Shown piece after piece: positions 33,361-44,747 of a stretch of DNA of 64,000 nucleotides. The stretch comes from Saccharum officinarum (Eukaryota; Streptophyta; Magnoliopsida; Poales; Poaceae). The stretch lies in NCBI GenBank assembly GCA_020631735.1, contig CM036209.1, positions 2,529,478 to 2,593,477 of the forward strand, given 5' to 3'. Each line of letters begins with the position of its first letter. The first letter of the stretch is position 1. Position numbers and translations under genes: made by a program. A model generated the notes under the pieces. The model was not told the origin of the DNA. It did not search any database and was given only the letters and a program-made list of their open reading frames with translations.

Positions 33361-34358
33361 AATGGGTGCGAAGCCCGCAATAAGTCTTGAGGGAGCGAAA
33401 GCTAGCCCTCGAAAGGGGTTCGACAGCTGCCCTCGAGCAACAGAGTCAGGGGCGACCCGGGGTGCGCCCGTACATGGCCAAGGGCTCGAGCCGCGCTCTC
33501 GAGGCACCCCAGGACGTATTCGAGGCCGAAGGAGAAGGTTGTGGTAGGAATCCCTCCGGGGGAGGCATCGAGCCCTCGAATCCTGTCGAAGGGAATCGAG
33601 ATCCATACGACCACTTCTTGGCATTTTTGAGGGCGCCTCCGGGCCACTAGCCGACCCCTAACGAACGGGGCACGGGTTCTCACTCGAATTCTCCCGTTAG
33701 CAGCTCACCGGAGATCGTCGGAACTCGGGCCCAAATGAGGGTAGTACGACATTCTCCACCCCTCCTCCTTTTCTCGAAAAAGGAGCGTGAGGGTCGCGAA
33801 AGACGGCCGGGACTCTGATCGACCTCGTGCGTGCGAGGCTCGGGGTCCCGACCGCAAAAATGGGTGCGAAGCCCGCAATAAGTCTCGAGGGAGCGAAAGC
33901 TGGCCCTCGAACGGGGTTCGACAGCTGCCCTCGAGCAACAGAGTTAGGGACGACCCAGGGTGCGCCCGTACATGGCCAAGGGCTCGAGCCGCGCTCTCGA
34001 GGCACCTCAGGACGTATTCGAGGCCGAAGGAGAAGGTTGTGGTAGGAATCCCTCCGGGGGAGGCATCGAGCCCTCGAATCCTGTCGAAGGGAATCGAGAT
34101 CCACATGACCACTTCTTGGCATTTTTGAGGGCGCCTCCGGGCCACAAGCCGACCCCTAACGAATGGGGCATGGGTTCTCACTCGAATTCACCCGCTAGCA
34201 GCTCACCAGAGATAGTCGTAACTCAGGCCCAAACGAGGGTAGTACGACATTCTCCACCCCTCCTCCTTTTTTCGAAAAAGGAGCGCGAAGGTCGCACAGC
34301 GAAAGACGGCCGGGACCCTGATCGACCTCGCGCGCGTGAGGCTCGGGGGCTTGACCGC
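33361..34358 (+). repeat. Tandem duplication, 498-bp unit, in the Gypsy 3' noncoding region
   Basis: The unit starting aatgggtgcgaagcccgcaa at 33361 recurs at 33859 and runs to about 34358 with few substitutions and a short indel. Both copies are rich in the ctcgag motif typical of this element. It lies between the antisense ORF and the 3' LTR. Confidence 0.85.
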
Positions 34359-34535
34359 AACGAAACGTTCCCCAATCAAACACGTACAAGACCTCGGAGG
34401 AGTCTCCATACTCCACCGAGGCCTCGGGGGCTACACCCGGCGGGTGCGCTCGCGCGCCCCCACCGGAAAAAATCACGACGCCACGACTCTAGTTCTGACC
34501 AACCTCTGGGAGAGTGATCACACACTCACCCAAAG

Positions 34536-34548
34536 GCTCGAGGGCTAC
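34536..34548 (+). other. Polypurine tract region of the Gypsy element
   Basis: The purine-rich string ggctcgagggctac directly precedes the TGTCGG start of the 3' LTR. The position fits the second-strand priming site. Confidence 0.55.
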
Positions 34549-35862
34549 TGTCGGTACCAACAGTACGGGGGTACCCACAGCTATCGCCAAAACACTAACA
34601 TAACCGAGACCGCAATGAAAGATAGCCCGCCTGGGCCGAGTATCACGCGGCCCGCTCGACGGGGCGCCTCGACCGTGCCCCGGCTCCGACTCATACGAGG
34701 CCTGCTCGACGGGGCGCCTCGACCGCGCCCCGGCTCCGACTCGTACGAGGCCCGCTCGACGGGGCGCCTCGACCGCGCCCCGGCTCCGACTCGTACGAGG
34801 CCTGCTCGACGGGGCGCCTCGACCGTGCCTCGGCTCCGACTTGTACGAGGCCCACTCGACGAGGCGCCTCGACCGCGCCCCGGCTCCGACTCGTACGAGG
34901 CCTGCTCGACGGGGCACCTCGACCGCGCCCCGGCTCCGACTCGTACGAGGCCCGCTCGACGGGGCGCCTCGACCGCGCCCCGGCTCCGACTCGTACGAGG
35001 CCCGCTCGACGGGGCGCCTCGACCGCGTCCCGGCTCCTCGACGCGTTTTCTTTACCTACCCCAGGACGAAAGCCATAGCATTCAATGCGGATACCTACTA
35101 CCACCTACCGACATGGCTGCGGCATGGACCAACGTGGGAACAATACCCACGTCGAGTCTCACTGTTTTACCGCCCATCCCGTGATGGGAGGTGAAACCCG
35201 TCACTGTACCCACCTTACCGCACACTGTTCACCATCAATCGCCCTCGAGGGAGGATAAGACAAGGTCCGTTCCCCGCGATATCAGGGATTCGGCCTTATC
35301 CATCTAACCTCGACCCGGCCTCGACCCAGCTTCGACGCTCGGCTTAGTCCGAAGGACGGTATGGCATGGCGCTCTGGGTCATTTCGCCATCTTGTCTCCC
35401 ACGACGTCAGGGTACCCAGGGATGGCCGGCCATTCCAAAGGCACATCGCTACAGTCAACTCCACAGGAATCGACAAAGCATCACCTCAAGGCTCCCCTTG
35501 GCTTGGCCTCCTCTCACCTTATAAAAGGGTAGGCCAGGGTTCGACAGAGGGGGGCGGACGGACGGACCAACCAACGAACAGACGAACAAAAAAGAAGACG
35601 AACAACCAACCACCCGACCGAACAACGAAAAGCAAGAGATCAACATCTCAAGCAACGGCCTTTCTCCTTTTTTTCCCTTTGAGACTTGGGCTCGACACCC
35701 TCTCTCGCCTGCTTGTAACCCCTACACGAGCACCTCGGTGCAAGGAAATACAAACCTCTCCCCCCCGCTGGACGTAGGGCCTTCTTTTGCCCGAACCAGG
35801 ATAAACCCCCGTGTGTTCTCCTTGCATCACCATCCAGGAAAGAGTCACGCAGCATTTACTCG

Positions 35863-35863
<1 letters not shown>
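34549..35863 (+). repeat. Gypsy 3' LTR, truncated at its 3' end
   Basis: Starts TGTCGGTACCAACAGTACGG. It contains a 50-bp minisatellite and then matches the 5' LTR from 35043. It stops at AGCATTTACTCGTT (35863). The last part present in the 5' LTR (ggtttaggaccccct to CCGACA) is replaced by an AT microsatellite. A TATA-like TTATAAAAGG lies at about 35519, a plausible transcription start area. Confidence 0.9.
34649..35038. repeat. GC-rich minisatellite, 50-bp unit, nearly 8 copies
   Basis: The unit consists of cggctccgactcgtacgagg followed by cccgctcgacggggcgcctc and gaccgcgccc. Copies differ by one or two bases, mostly c/t. It lies within the 3' LTR; the corresponding place in the 5' LTR is the assembly gap. 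Confidence 0.95.
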
Positions 35864-35927
<64 letters not shown>

Positions 35928-35945
35928 TATATATATATATATATC
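35864..35945. repeat. (AT)n microsatellite
   Basis: About 80 bp of AT alternation with one agat break, at the junction of the truncated Gypsy LTR and the next repeat. Confidence 0.95.
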
Positions 35946-38432
35946 ATCAAGTTAAGCATAACTACCTTTTAACCCACATGATCAACTACTAGAAGTAGGA
36001 ATAGAAATTGACCATCATTATATCCTCATCATCATCATCATAAGCCATCCACATGCCAAGTAACCATTTATTCTGTGAGTTTTCCGAGCCGCTCGTGACC
36101 GTGAGCACGGCTGTTATAACAGTTTTTACACTCTGCAGAGGTTGTGCATCTTTACCCGTGAGTCGTGTTGCCCAAGTGCCCGGGGCCCGTCGACCCCCTA
36201 ACACTCCCAAGGTGAGCAGGCAGGGTACACTACAAAGCTTTCCATAGGTCTCTCTAACACGTTAGGGCCGCGAGGTTTCCTTGGCAGGCAGATGTAGGAA
36301 CCCCCTTTCTATGGCACAAATCCATCACGGCTATACACATAAGAACAGGGGCAGCCCTATACCCAAAGTGGCAAGCCCCTCTTACGCCCTTTCGGGTAAC
36401 CTCTAACAAGCTAGAGAAGATCCTATTACTGGGCTAAAGTCAGAGCCATGTGACCCTCACGGTTGCACTGTCAATCCCAGCTTTTACCGACAGATAAGTC
36501 CTTACGGAGGGTTTAGAGCAACCATGATCAACATCACGTGCACCATCACCCTATAGTTCCTCTGTTATCATCAAGTCTCTCTGTTGGTTCCATTAGTCAT
36601 GGTGTGGATCATGTTTAGTTAGAGCACTAACATCCTACCCATGTGCAATAAAACCCATAGGGAATCAAGATACAGGTCATCATTGGCTAGGATGTCCTTA
36701 TAGTCGAGCACAATTAGACACATGCATAATGAGTAGGTTCTTTAATGAATAGGACATCAAGGTAAGCCCATGCTATACTTGCCTTGGTTCACGAACTGCT
36801 GATGGTCCTGCTGCTCCTCGAAGCACTCCTGGCTCCCAACGTACTCCTCGCCGTCTGAACTCGACCAACACGGCATCATACACATTTCAGGATCATTCAT
36901 GCATAGCAAACAAACCTATAATTAGAACAGTACACCGGCAGTATAAAAACAAGATAGGAAGTTTATGAAAACATTCTACGTCTCACTACGATCACATCGA
37001 CACGAAGTTCACGAAATTCGGAGCTTCATCGCAAAAGTTACGAACTATATGAGGTTTCAAAAGCTAGCTATTCAACTAGACTTAATTAAGAATTTCAAAA
37101 GTCTTTAACAGACCTAACAACAGCACTAATGCGTAGATTATGAAATTACGAAACTAACGCAAGTTGAACAGATCAAATCAGAGCTAAAACGACGATTTTA
37201 TAAGCGTTTTAATGCAGTGGCAAATCTGTAAATAAGTTAAACTATTTTTGGATTTTAAATAAATCAAAATTCAGGAAAAACCATCGGCCCGAGGACTGCG
37301 GGTTAAATTTGTGAAAACTGAGGGGCTCTTTAGCAAAAAGACCCGTGAAGGGGTATCGACCGATTCTAGCCGTCGGATTCAGAACGGACGGACGAGATTA
37401 GATGGGAGGGAGAAGACAAGGGCGCGGCCGCCGGAGTTGGAGGGGAACGCGGCGGTGCTGCCATTACCGACGGCGAGAAGCTCGCCGGCGTTGTCCAAGT
37501 GGCTGCTACGGTGCACAGTTTGACGAACCGAGGGCACCGAGAGAAAGCGGAGACGATGGCGATCTCGCCCGATCCCTTTGCACAGCCGGGGAAGGCGACC
37601 GACGCGGTGGCTGCCATGGCCGGTGGCGAGAACCTCGCCGGTGATCGGGAAAATGGCCCTAGAAGCCGCGATTTGAGAACGTAAAAGCATGGGGAAGAAG
37701 AGGAGAGCGAGGCGAAGCTCACCGAGAAGAAGAACGGGGCGGAGGCGTCTCGGGAACGATGGCCGACGCGGTGGGGGCGGCCGGTGCTCCGGTGATCACT
37801 GCCGAGCTACGGGGGAGTGGTTTTGCGAGCGAAACAGAGCGGGGAGGGCAGCAGGGGGAGGCGGAGATGGGGTCGCACCCTCCTTTAAAGGGACCGAGGC
37901 GCGGGGGAGGCTCCCACGACGCCCACGACGCGACGCGAGCGCGGCAGTGGTTGCGGGCGCGGGCGCGTCCGCGCGGAACGGTTGGAGAGGAAGGAGCTGA
38001 CGGGCGGGCCCGGCCTGTCAGCGGAGGGGGGGAAGAACGGCGCGGCGGCGGTTTCGTCTTCCGTGGGCCGGCCCAGCGAGCGCGCGGAAGAGGAGAGAGG
38101 GAAGGGAGGGAACGGGCCGGCGGCTTTACTGGGCCTCAGGCCGAAAAGGAGAGGAGGGAGGAGTGAGGGGAGTTTTTTCCTTTTTCTATTTATTTTTCCA
38201 ACATTTTGAACTCCATTTTCAAATGAATTTGAATTCCATTTTCAAACTTGATCAAAACCAATCATCACATAATAAATATGCAACAGCATGTATGCACCAA
38301 CATGTCACTAACCTTACATTTGATTTTAATTTCACAAAAATTATTATTTTCTACATTTGAATGCTCACACATAATTGCATAATTAAACCAATTTTAACTA
38401 TTTTCAAAGAATGCAAATTTTTGGGTGTTACA
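35946..38432 (-). mobile_element. LTR-like sequence of a second Gypsy-type element (Tekay/Del-like)
   Basis: On minus it starts TGTAACACCCAAAAATTTGC at 38432. It runs through an AT-rich part with gaattcaaattcatttgaaa, a GC-rich leader-like part (37300-38160), and a long noncoding part to about 35946. Composition and start match the sequence at 1-1284. No pol, primer site or second LTR is visible, so this is a solo or truncated LTR. The GC-rich open frames at 37.3-38.2 kb are part of the LTR leader, not host genes, in my view. Confidence 0.55.
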
Positions 38433-39095
38433 CTGATCAACGTACAAAAGATGTGAAGGAAAACTAAGTCTGGTATGACCTTGTTCATAGAAATTTTAGT
38501 TGAATCTTGTTTGAAAAATAGAAGAATTACAGGCTTACAGCCATATATCTGTGCATTAGATTTTGAATTTACTCATTTTGAAGGACCTTTGTCTTTGCTA
38601 CCACACTACTATAGAAAGCTTGTACCATATCTATTCAGTGGATGATCAACTTGCTACATATTCAGTTGTTCAAAATTTTAGCCAGCGTCTGCTAAAGCTT
38701 GGTGGTGATGCAAAATTAAGTGGCACAGTTCTCGTGTAGGTATGTTGTTCGCCCCTTCCTCTCTATCTAAGAGCCATTGTACTATCAAGTGTGTTGATGA
38801 TGTTGCTGCTGCCATTTCTCAATAGCCATGCTCTGAGTTGATTTGGTTGGCTTTTGGGTTTGTGAGGAAGAGCGAGATCAATGATAGATTGAGGCACTGC
38901 AGAACCTGATGCTGAGCACCACCAAGGTTAGTGGAAAGTGGGAAGAACGTCTGAAACAACTGCAGCTGTTGTGTGTTTAAACAAATATATACCTTGCACA
39001 TATATTTTGTGTGTTGTAACAAAAGAACCAATGTATAGTTGAATTGAGATTTTTCTATTGATTTGATCCATATATGCATAAACGGTGAGTAGTTT
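38433..39095. other. DNA between LTR-like sequence and Helitron 3' end
   Basis: AT-rich, without a recognisable gene. It probably belongs to the Helitron that ends at 39124, but no 5' TC start was identified. Confidence 0.35.
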
Positions 39096-39124
39096 CCCGT
39101 AGCAACGCACGGGCACTTACCTAG
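39096..39124 (+). mobile_element. Helitron 3' terminus
   Basis: The hairpin CCCGTAGCAACGCACGGG (stem CCCGT/ACGGG plus GC/GC around AAC) at 39096-39113 is followed by CACTTACCTAG and host T. Hairpin, short spacer, CTAG and T is the canonical Helitron 3' structure. The matching 5' end was not found. Confidence 0.7.
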
Positions 39125-39129
39125 TAATA

Positions 39130-39480
39130 TAGTACAACTTATGAAACACAACTTATGTAAAAAGTTATGAGACACAACTTATATGCAAAAGTTATGAGAT
39201 ACAACTTATATATAAAAGTTATTAAACATAAAGAAACGAATTAACTTATAACTTATGTCAAACCTTAGAAACACAAAAGTTATTAAACACAAATGAACGA
39301 ATTAACTTATTACTAATACCAAAACTTGGAAACCCAAAAGTTATGAAACACAACTTATGTACAAAAGTTATCAAACACAACTTGTGTACATGAGTTACTC
39401 TATATAACTTGTATACATAAGTTATTTTATTCTATACAACTTGTGTACATAAGTTATTCTATACAACTTGCTAACGCTAC
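39130..39480. repeat. Degenerate repeats with AACTTAT / ATAAGTT inverted motifs
   Basis: Repeats of about 20-25 bp of the type acaacttatgtacaaaagtt, each with its own inverted AACTTAT...AAGTTAT arms, occur at least eight times. AT-rich; no gene. Origin unclear (tandem array or decayed element). Confidence 0.6.
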
Positions 39481-40343
39481 TAAAAAGAAATTAAAAAGAA
39501 AATAATATAAAAGAAGAATAAAAATATAACAAATGAAACGAATACTAAAAATACATATATAAGTTATATTCAAGAACTTAGATGTATAAGTTAATATCAT
39601 ACCATATTAGCAAAAATATGAAACTAGGTACTAAATAACTACGTAGTATAACTTATAAATACCTAGATCAAGATTACCACCACAACTTCTCATCATAGAT
39701 TTTACATATTTGTGGTCATAAGATTTAACTAGATCAGAAGGAGAAAAAGTGAAAAAAGAGAGAAAATAGTGAAAAATAAAAAAAACATGGTGCACAACAT
39801 CATATTATACGTGTACAAATAGTATATGAATCATATATGATCATGTAAAATAGATGAGTTAATGTGTTAAAAATAAAAAGACAAATGAAAAGCTGAAATA
39901 AAACAACAAAAGGAAATTAAAACAAATAGAAAGAGAGGGGGGGGGGGGGGGTACCTGCTTTTCGTATCGTGCAGTACGCTGTACGCACACGGCATGGCTG
40001 ATGGAGTCCGTTCGGGTTCCTGCACCTGGGTCCACTCGCACGGAAAAAGAAAAAAGCATACGGGAAAAGGAAAGTAACCACTGCGTCTATCGTTCGCATC
40101 GGGCGAACGTCCGCAAAAATGGAATCGGGAGGACCACGTTCTTTTCAAATACAAGAATACAATGGTCCTTTTCACAACATAAAAAAGAATATAATGGTCC
40201 GAGTCGCAACCTGTCGACTTAAAAAAAATGGAAGGCTGTGATGATCAGCCATCTTTAGAAAGGCCCAATTTCAGTGCGAAGGCCCATATCCACAGGATAG
40301 CAAAAGCTTTCGTCGTTCCTCTTTTTGGTTTTTTTACGTGAGG
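39481..40343. other. AT-rich intergenic DNA with a 15-base G run
   Basis: No gene. A homopolymer of about 15 G occurs at 39937-39951. Upstream of the DUF6598 gene's MITE. Confidence 0.5.
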
Positions 40344-40573
40344 AGGTGTTTAGTTCTCAAAAATTTTCACCCCAAGGTGTCACATCGAATTTTGCGGTAT
40401 ATGCATAGAGCATTAAATGTAAACGAAAAAAATTAATTACACATTTTGGTTGGAAATCGCGAGACGAATCTTTTAAGCCTAATTAGTCCATGATTAGACA
40501 CTAATTACTAAATAAAAACGAAGGTGCTACAGTAACGAAAACCCAAAAAATTTTTTGCAACTAAACACCCCCT
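40344..40573. mobile_element. MITE, ggTGTTTAGTT family, left of the DUF6598 gene
   Basis: Inverted termini aggtgtttagttctcaaaaa and (complement of the right end) agggggtgtttagttgcaaa. The interior has agacgaatcttttaagccta and attagtccatgattagacac, the hallmark of a very abundant grass MITE family. The inverted counterpart is at 42901-43133. Possible 3-bp TGA duplication. Confidence 0.75.
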
Positions 40574-40714
40574 GAGTGATCCAATCCAATGTCGTCCTCG
40601 TCGTGACCCGTGAGAGCGGGAGAACTCACAGAGAGTATCAGACGATCGGATCGGATAGGTTTACTTCAATTCTTTCCCCTTCCCTTGGTCGTCGTCGGCG
40701 GCGCCGAAGGGTTC

Positions 40715-42834
40715 ATGGCGGATGGCAGCAGCGTATCCATGTCTTGCGGCCGCCGGGACTTCACCCGGCTGCGCACCTCCTTGGTATCGGATTCAGAACC
40801 AGGCATGCGCGGCGGGCGCGGCTGCTTCCCCCGGGGCGAGGGCGCAGACAGGATCTCCTCCGCGGTGAAGGATTCTCGTATGAATCTCGCAGGATTGGAA
40901 CCATTTGTCGACGAGGCGGCAGCAGAGCGATTGGCCAAGGCGGCGGAGCGGATGCGGTGTCTGCGGGAGAAGGCGCGGCGGAAGGAACAGCGCGATCGGG
41001 AGCGGGCGGCGGAAGATCGCATCCGCGACTTCGATCCCAAGCAAGGCGGCGAGTACTTCACCAGACTTCAATTCGTCGACCTCACAAGATTCGATCTTGA
41101 CGAGGAGTGTAAGTCCATCCGTTGATTCAGTTCTGATCATCAGATCAGTTCCTCTGCTTGATTCTTCTTCTTCTTTTTTTCTCCCACCCACAGCACCTCG
41201 TGGACCGATGAGATTTACTGATGCTGTCTACAGAAGTAAGGACGACTATGAGCTGTGTGAGGGGATAAACATCTTCTCTGTGAGAATAGCTACCTCGGAT
41301 GTTGGCTTCCCGATCCATGTGTATGGCACTGTCATTGCCCGAGATAGTCTAGACAAAAAGTGTGTTTATCTCTTCCGCCGTGAGAGAGATCAATGCCAAC
41401 TCATCAACTCTCAGGTATGTACTGGGCACATAGGCTACACTGTTAAAGTATACGAATACCTGCTTATATGTGAGTTAGCCAAAGATTATTGCAACATTTA
41501 AATTATACTGACCTAAGTTTCAAAAAAAAAATTATACTGACCCGCAATTGGTTTCTATTGATCAACAATAATGTATTGTCATTTGGTCAATCATGCGATG
41601 ATATTTTTATCCTCATTTCGTTCTGAATTCTAGCTATATTCATGGTGCTAAAAGTTGGAAATTTTACAAGCCACTGATCAGTAATCATCAGAATTTTACA
41701 TGTTCAGAATGAAGTATAAGCTTGTCATGTGCAAGTTTTAGTGCTTGTTTGTAGACAATTGGTTTTTTTTTTAGCATCGTTTGTAGACAATTAGTATCCA
41801 AGGTCCATGGGCAACTGGTAGAGGGAACTAGACGATGCAGAATGCATCTATCCTTTGTGTTACAGGGTTATGCGAGATGTTTACACAATGATCCAATATT
41901 GTCCAATAGAAGCATATTGTTATTGTCTTTTTGGGCCTTTGGGCTGTGTTTTTGGATATGGTGTGGAACAGAATAAATCTTGAGTTGAACATTTTTGCTA
42001 CAATTTATGTGAACTTACCTAAGTATGTACAATATATTAATATAATGAACTATATTTGTATCCTTTGGTATGAGATATATCTGTTTCTTATATCAGGGAA
42101 ATTACTGCTCTCACCCTTGTTATATCGACACCAAGCTTATGGTACTACCATTTGATAAACCTTCAGCATCATGATATCACATATAAAATGACCATTAACT
42201 ATTTCATCTGGTGGCTGTAATCTTTTCAACTTTCACTCGCCTATAATTTAAACCTTTTTTGTAGGACGAATCTTTGATCTTGACAGGTCCAAAACGAGGA
42301 CTCGCGTTGATAGGTGAGAATTATGTTGAGATTGATCTGAAGATTAATGATCATCAAGGGCAGGACAAAGAACTTAGTAAAGGAATCTTATCGATCAGTG
42401 GCATAGAACGTCGACACTTGAAGGAATGTGAACTTGAAAGTGGTTCTCTTGCTACCCGGCTTAGTACTGTTGACGTCATGTATGGAGTTGTAAAAGATGC
42501 AGTGGAGTGTACTATTGCAATTGAAGTTCTACAAGGAGACTTTAATGGAAAAATCACTGCCCATACCACCAGCATCCTAAACAGCCTTGTGCTTTATGAT
42601 ACTCAAGTGGTTGGTGGCTTGACTGGAGATGGTACTGGAGTTATCAAGCTTATGCGGTCCATCATATGTGTCTATGTGAAGGATATCCTAATGATTGTTG
42701 TCCAAACTAGTGATGTTAAGTCTAGACATACCATTGAATTTACTCCGAAGATCAACGGTAGAGAAGAAGAAGATATAATTGTTGGCGTCACTACGATGCA
42801 TGTGAAGGTTGCTTGGTCAATAATGGACTTTTGA
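40715..42834 (+). CDS. DUF6598-domain protein, three exons, intact
   Basis: CDS join 40715-41108, 41194-41414, 42265-42834; 394 codons. Donors GTAAGT (41109) and GTATGT (41415), acceptors CAG (41193) and TAG (42264); phases 1 and 0 agree across junctions. The N-terminal part (residues 1-130) is charged, with a coiled-coil-like stretch RCLREKARRKEQRDRERAAE. The C-terminal domain starts around MRFTDAVYRSKDDYELCEGI and includes FSVRIATSDVGFPIHVYGTV, LTGPKRGLALIGENYVEIDL, DVMYGVVKDAVECTIAIEVL and GVTTMHVKVAWSIMDF at the end. This is the grass-expanded DUF6598 family, of unknown biochemical function. ATG 40715 (MADGSS) is preferred; an in-frame ATG at 40610 is also open. No signal peptide or membrane segment seen. 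Confidence 0.85.
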
Positions 42835-42900
42835 GTAATCTCTTAGGTTGAGTTATTGTTGAGGCTCGCTGACAGGAATTATACGGCTTGGTGTAACTAT

Positions 42901-43133
42901 AGGGGTGTTTAGTTGCAAAAATTTTTGGGTTTTTGCTACTGTAGCACTTTCGTTTTTATTTAGCAATTAGTGTCTAATCATGGACTAATTATGCTTAAAA
43001 GATTCGTCTCACGATTTCCAACCAAACTGTGTAATTAGTTTTTTCTTTCGTCTATATTTAATGCTCCATGCATGTGCCGCAAAATTCGATGTGACACTTT
43101 GAGGTGAAAATTTTTGGGAACTAAACACCCCCT
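42901..43133. mobile_element. MITE, same family as 40344-40573, inverted orientation
   Basis: Starts aggggtgtttagttgcaaaa and ends gggaactaaacaccccct. The interior reads tgtctaatcatggactaatt and aaaagattcgtctcacgatt, the reverse complement of the left MITE. It lies 67 bp after the DUF6598 stop codon and may supply 3' untranslated sequence. Confidence 0.75.
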
Positions 43134-44747
43134 ATGTTAGAGTAGTGCAACATAAAATTTTCCCCATAGGCGATTCCTTGTGCTCGTTGTTGGTATCATC
43201 CTTGTCTTGACATCAGTATCTCTCTTGTGTTGGCCGAAATCTCTCTTCTGAGAGATGAAGTGTAAAAAAGGTAAAACAAATTACCAAGTGCAACATAACA
43301 AATGAACCAAATGCAAAGCAAAGTGAAGAGGAGGGAAACCTTGGCCATGCGTGATTGGAACTTGATCAAATCTAGATCGTAGAGTTCTTTGCACAAGGGC
43401 CTTGGCTGGCAGACATTCTCCGCACAAATGGTTGTCGGATCTTCGCAGATGGTGTCTACTGCAAAGAGAAGGTGAAGGGGGTCGTATGGTGGATGGGGGT
43501 TGTGACGGACAAGGAGAGGGCACAATAGCTAGAGGTGACAACAAATGGGAACAGAGTCGTGCGGTGGATGGAGTAGCGGTGAAGACATAATGCATGTGTG
43601 TGTGGTGTGGACTGGGTGGCAGTGTATTAGGTGTAGGATTTATCTTTTCTTCTTTTTTTTTTAGTTTTTTACACATTTGCTATTCACAATGAAGGCGCCA
43701 ACACGAAACCATTGTGTGTGTATCCTGTTTTTCCTTCATGTAATGTTCGATGAATCAACGGGATAAATGGTTTTTCCTTACACATAACAATCGTACCGAT
43801 AGGTAAATACTCTTTTCCAAATATTGTCTCTGTCCACGTCCCAAATGGCATGGCATCTACAAATATCCGGATCCTATCGGACTTTCTGTCCTAAAGCTGT
43901 CAGTTCTATCACGGCTCACGTGTTACAATCAGCTAGTACCAACCAGACGAATTGCTGTCAGTCTGCCACGTATAGTAGAGGCTCAAAAGTGGCAACCCAA
44001 CCCAAGCCAACGACCCTGAAAACACTTTGTGCACTCCAGCGATGCTGGCCTCAGCTTGCCTATCCGCTTCCTTCGCCTCCTCCCCCTCCACCGCCGCCAC
44101 ACACGGATTCCTCGTCCCCTCCCGCAACCATGGCGGCCGCCGTCCACCGCGGCGGCACATGTCAGGTACGCGTACGCACATCCACCTGCAATAGCGCGAA
44201 CATCTTTGCACGATTGCTGGGCGCGCATCTCGCAGAATATGCTCTCCTCGATCCATTTGCAGATGCAGCAACACATTAAAAGTCGTCGTCTTCAACCTTA
44301 ATCTATCCTAACGTGCAGCCAGGTTCTTCCGCCGTACACGTACCAGCAGGTGATCTCCTCGTCCACGCCAGGCTGGGCGGTGGTGGCGATGGTGATCGCA
44401 ACCTCGGAGCCGACCTTGACCTCCCACTCCCATCCTCCTCCTCGCGGCGACACGCGTAAGCAGCTGCGCACAACACATTCCTCCTCTTCACACGCTACTC
44501 TGCTCATGTGCAAGAGCAGATAACCGGCGTGGTGGCCGCGCTGACCCGCGTCCTCTACCTCTACGGCTCTACCTCGTCACGGTCGTCGGCGCCCTGACCC
44601 GCCGAAAGCCTCCTCGGCGCCGCCAGGGCCGCCTTCGCGCTCGCCAACGCGCCGTGCCTCGGCCGGTACATGAGCGAGGCCGCCGCGCGCGGGCGCAGCA
44701 GCAGCTTCACCGCCGGCACGCTCTGCGGTGACCTGCTGGTGGGCGCC
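43134..44747. other. Region between the DUF6598 and acid phosphatase genes, unresolved
   Basis: 43196-43676 (minus) has low-complexity open frames of doubtful value. 44130-44740 is GC-rich with coding-like composition (for example RYMSEAAARGRSSSFTAGTL just upstream of the phosphatase start, in frame with it, and a repeat of the ctgacccgc block at about 44543 and 44594). It may be a leader, an extra exon or a fragment of another gene. I could not identify it. Confidence 0.35.

Larger units (their letters stand above)
21211..35863 (+). mobile_element. Tat-lineage-like Gypsy LTR retrotransposon, nearly full length but decayed
   Basis: Partial 5' LTR (21211-22037), primer-binding site region at 22039, gag, protease, RT, RNase H with a second plant-type RNase H (about 26640-27040), integrase to 28461, a 3' region with an antisense ORF (about 29130-33002), a purine tract before 34549, and a 3' LTR (34549-35863). 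The second RNase H with DGS...GAGAG...NNVAEYEAL...GDSQLV, together with the antisense 3' ORF, is known for the Tat lineage (Grande/RIRE2 type). Many frameshifts, often single-base, break gag-pol. The element end, target duplication and last 40 or so bases of the 3' LTR are missing. Confidence 0.85.

Noticed and set aside
34336..35184. 282-codon frame over the LTR minisatellite
   Set aside because: A 50-bp repeat unit read through all three frames; not a protein gene.
37300..38209. GC-rich frames that look like a plant gene
   Set aside because: They lie in the leader part of a TGTAACACCC-type LTR; no known domain. A captured exon cannot be fully excluded.
39130..39480. CRISPR-like array because of regular short repeats
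   Set aside because: Eukaryotic context, degenerate repeats and no unique spacers of even length.
43196..43676. Minus-strand frames with a hydrophobic segment
   Set aside because: No recognised family, no splice or promoter support, and the two candidate frames overlap each other.
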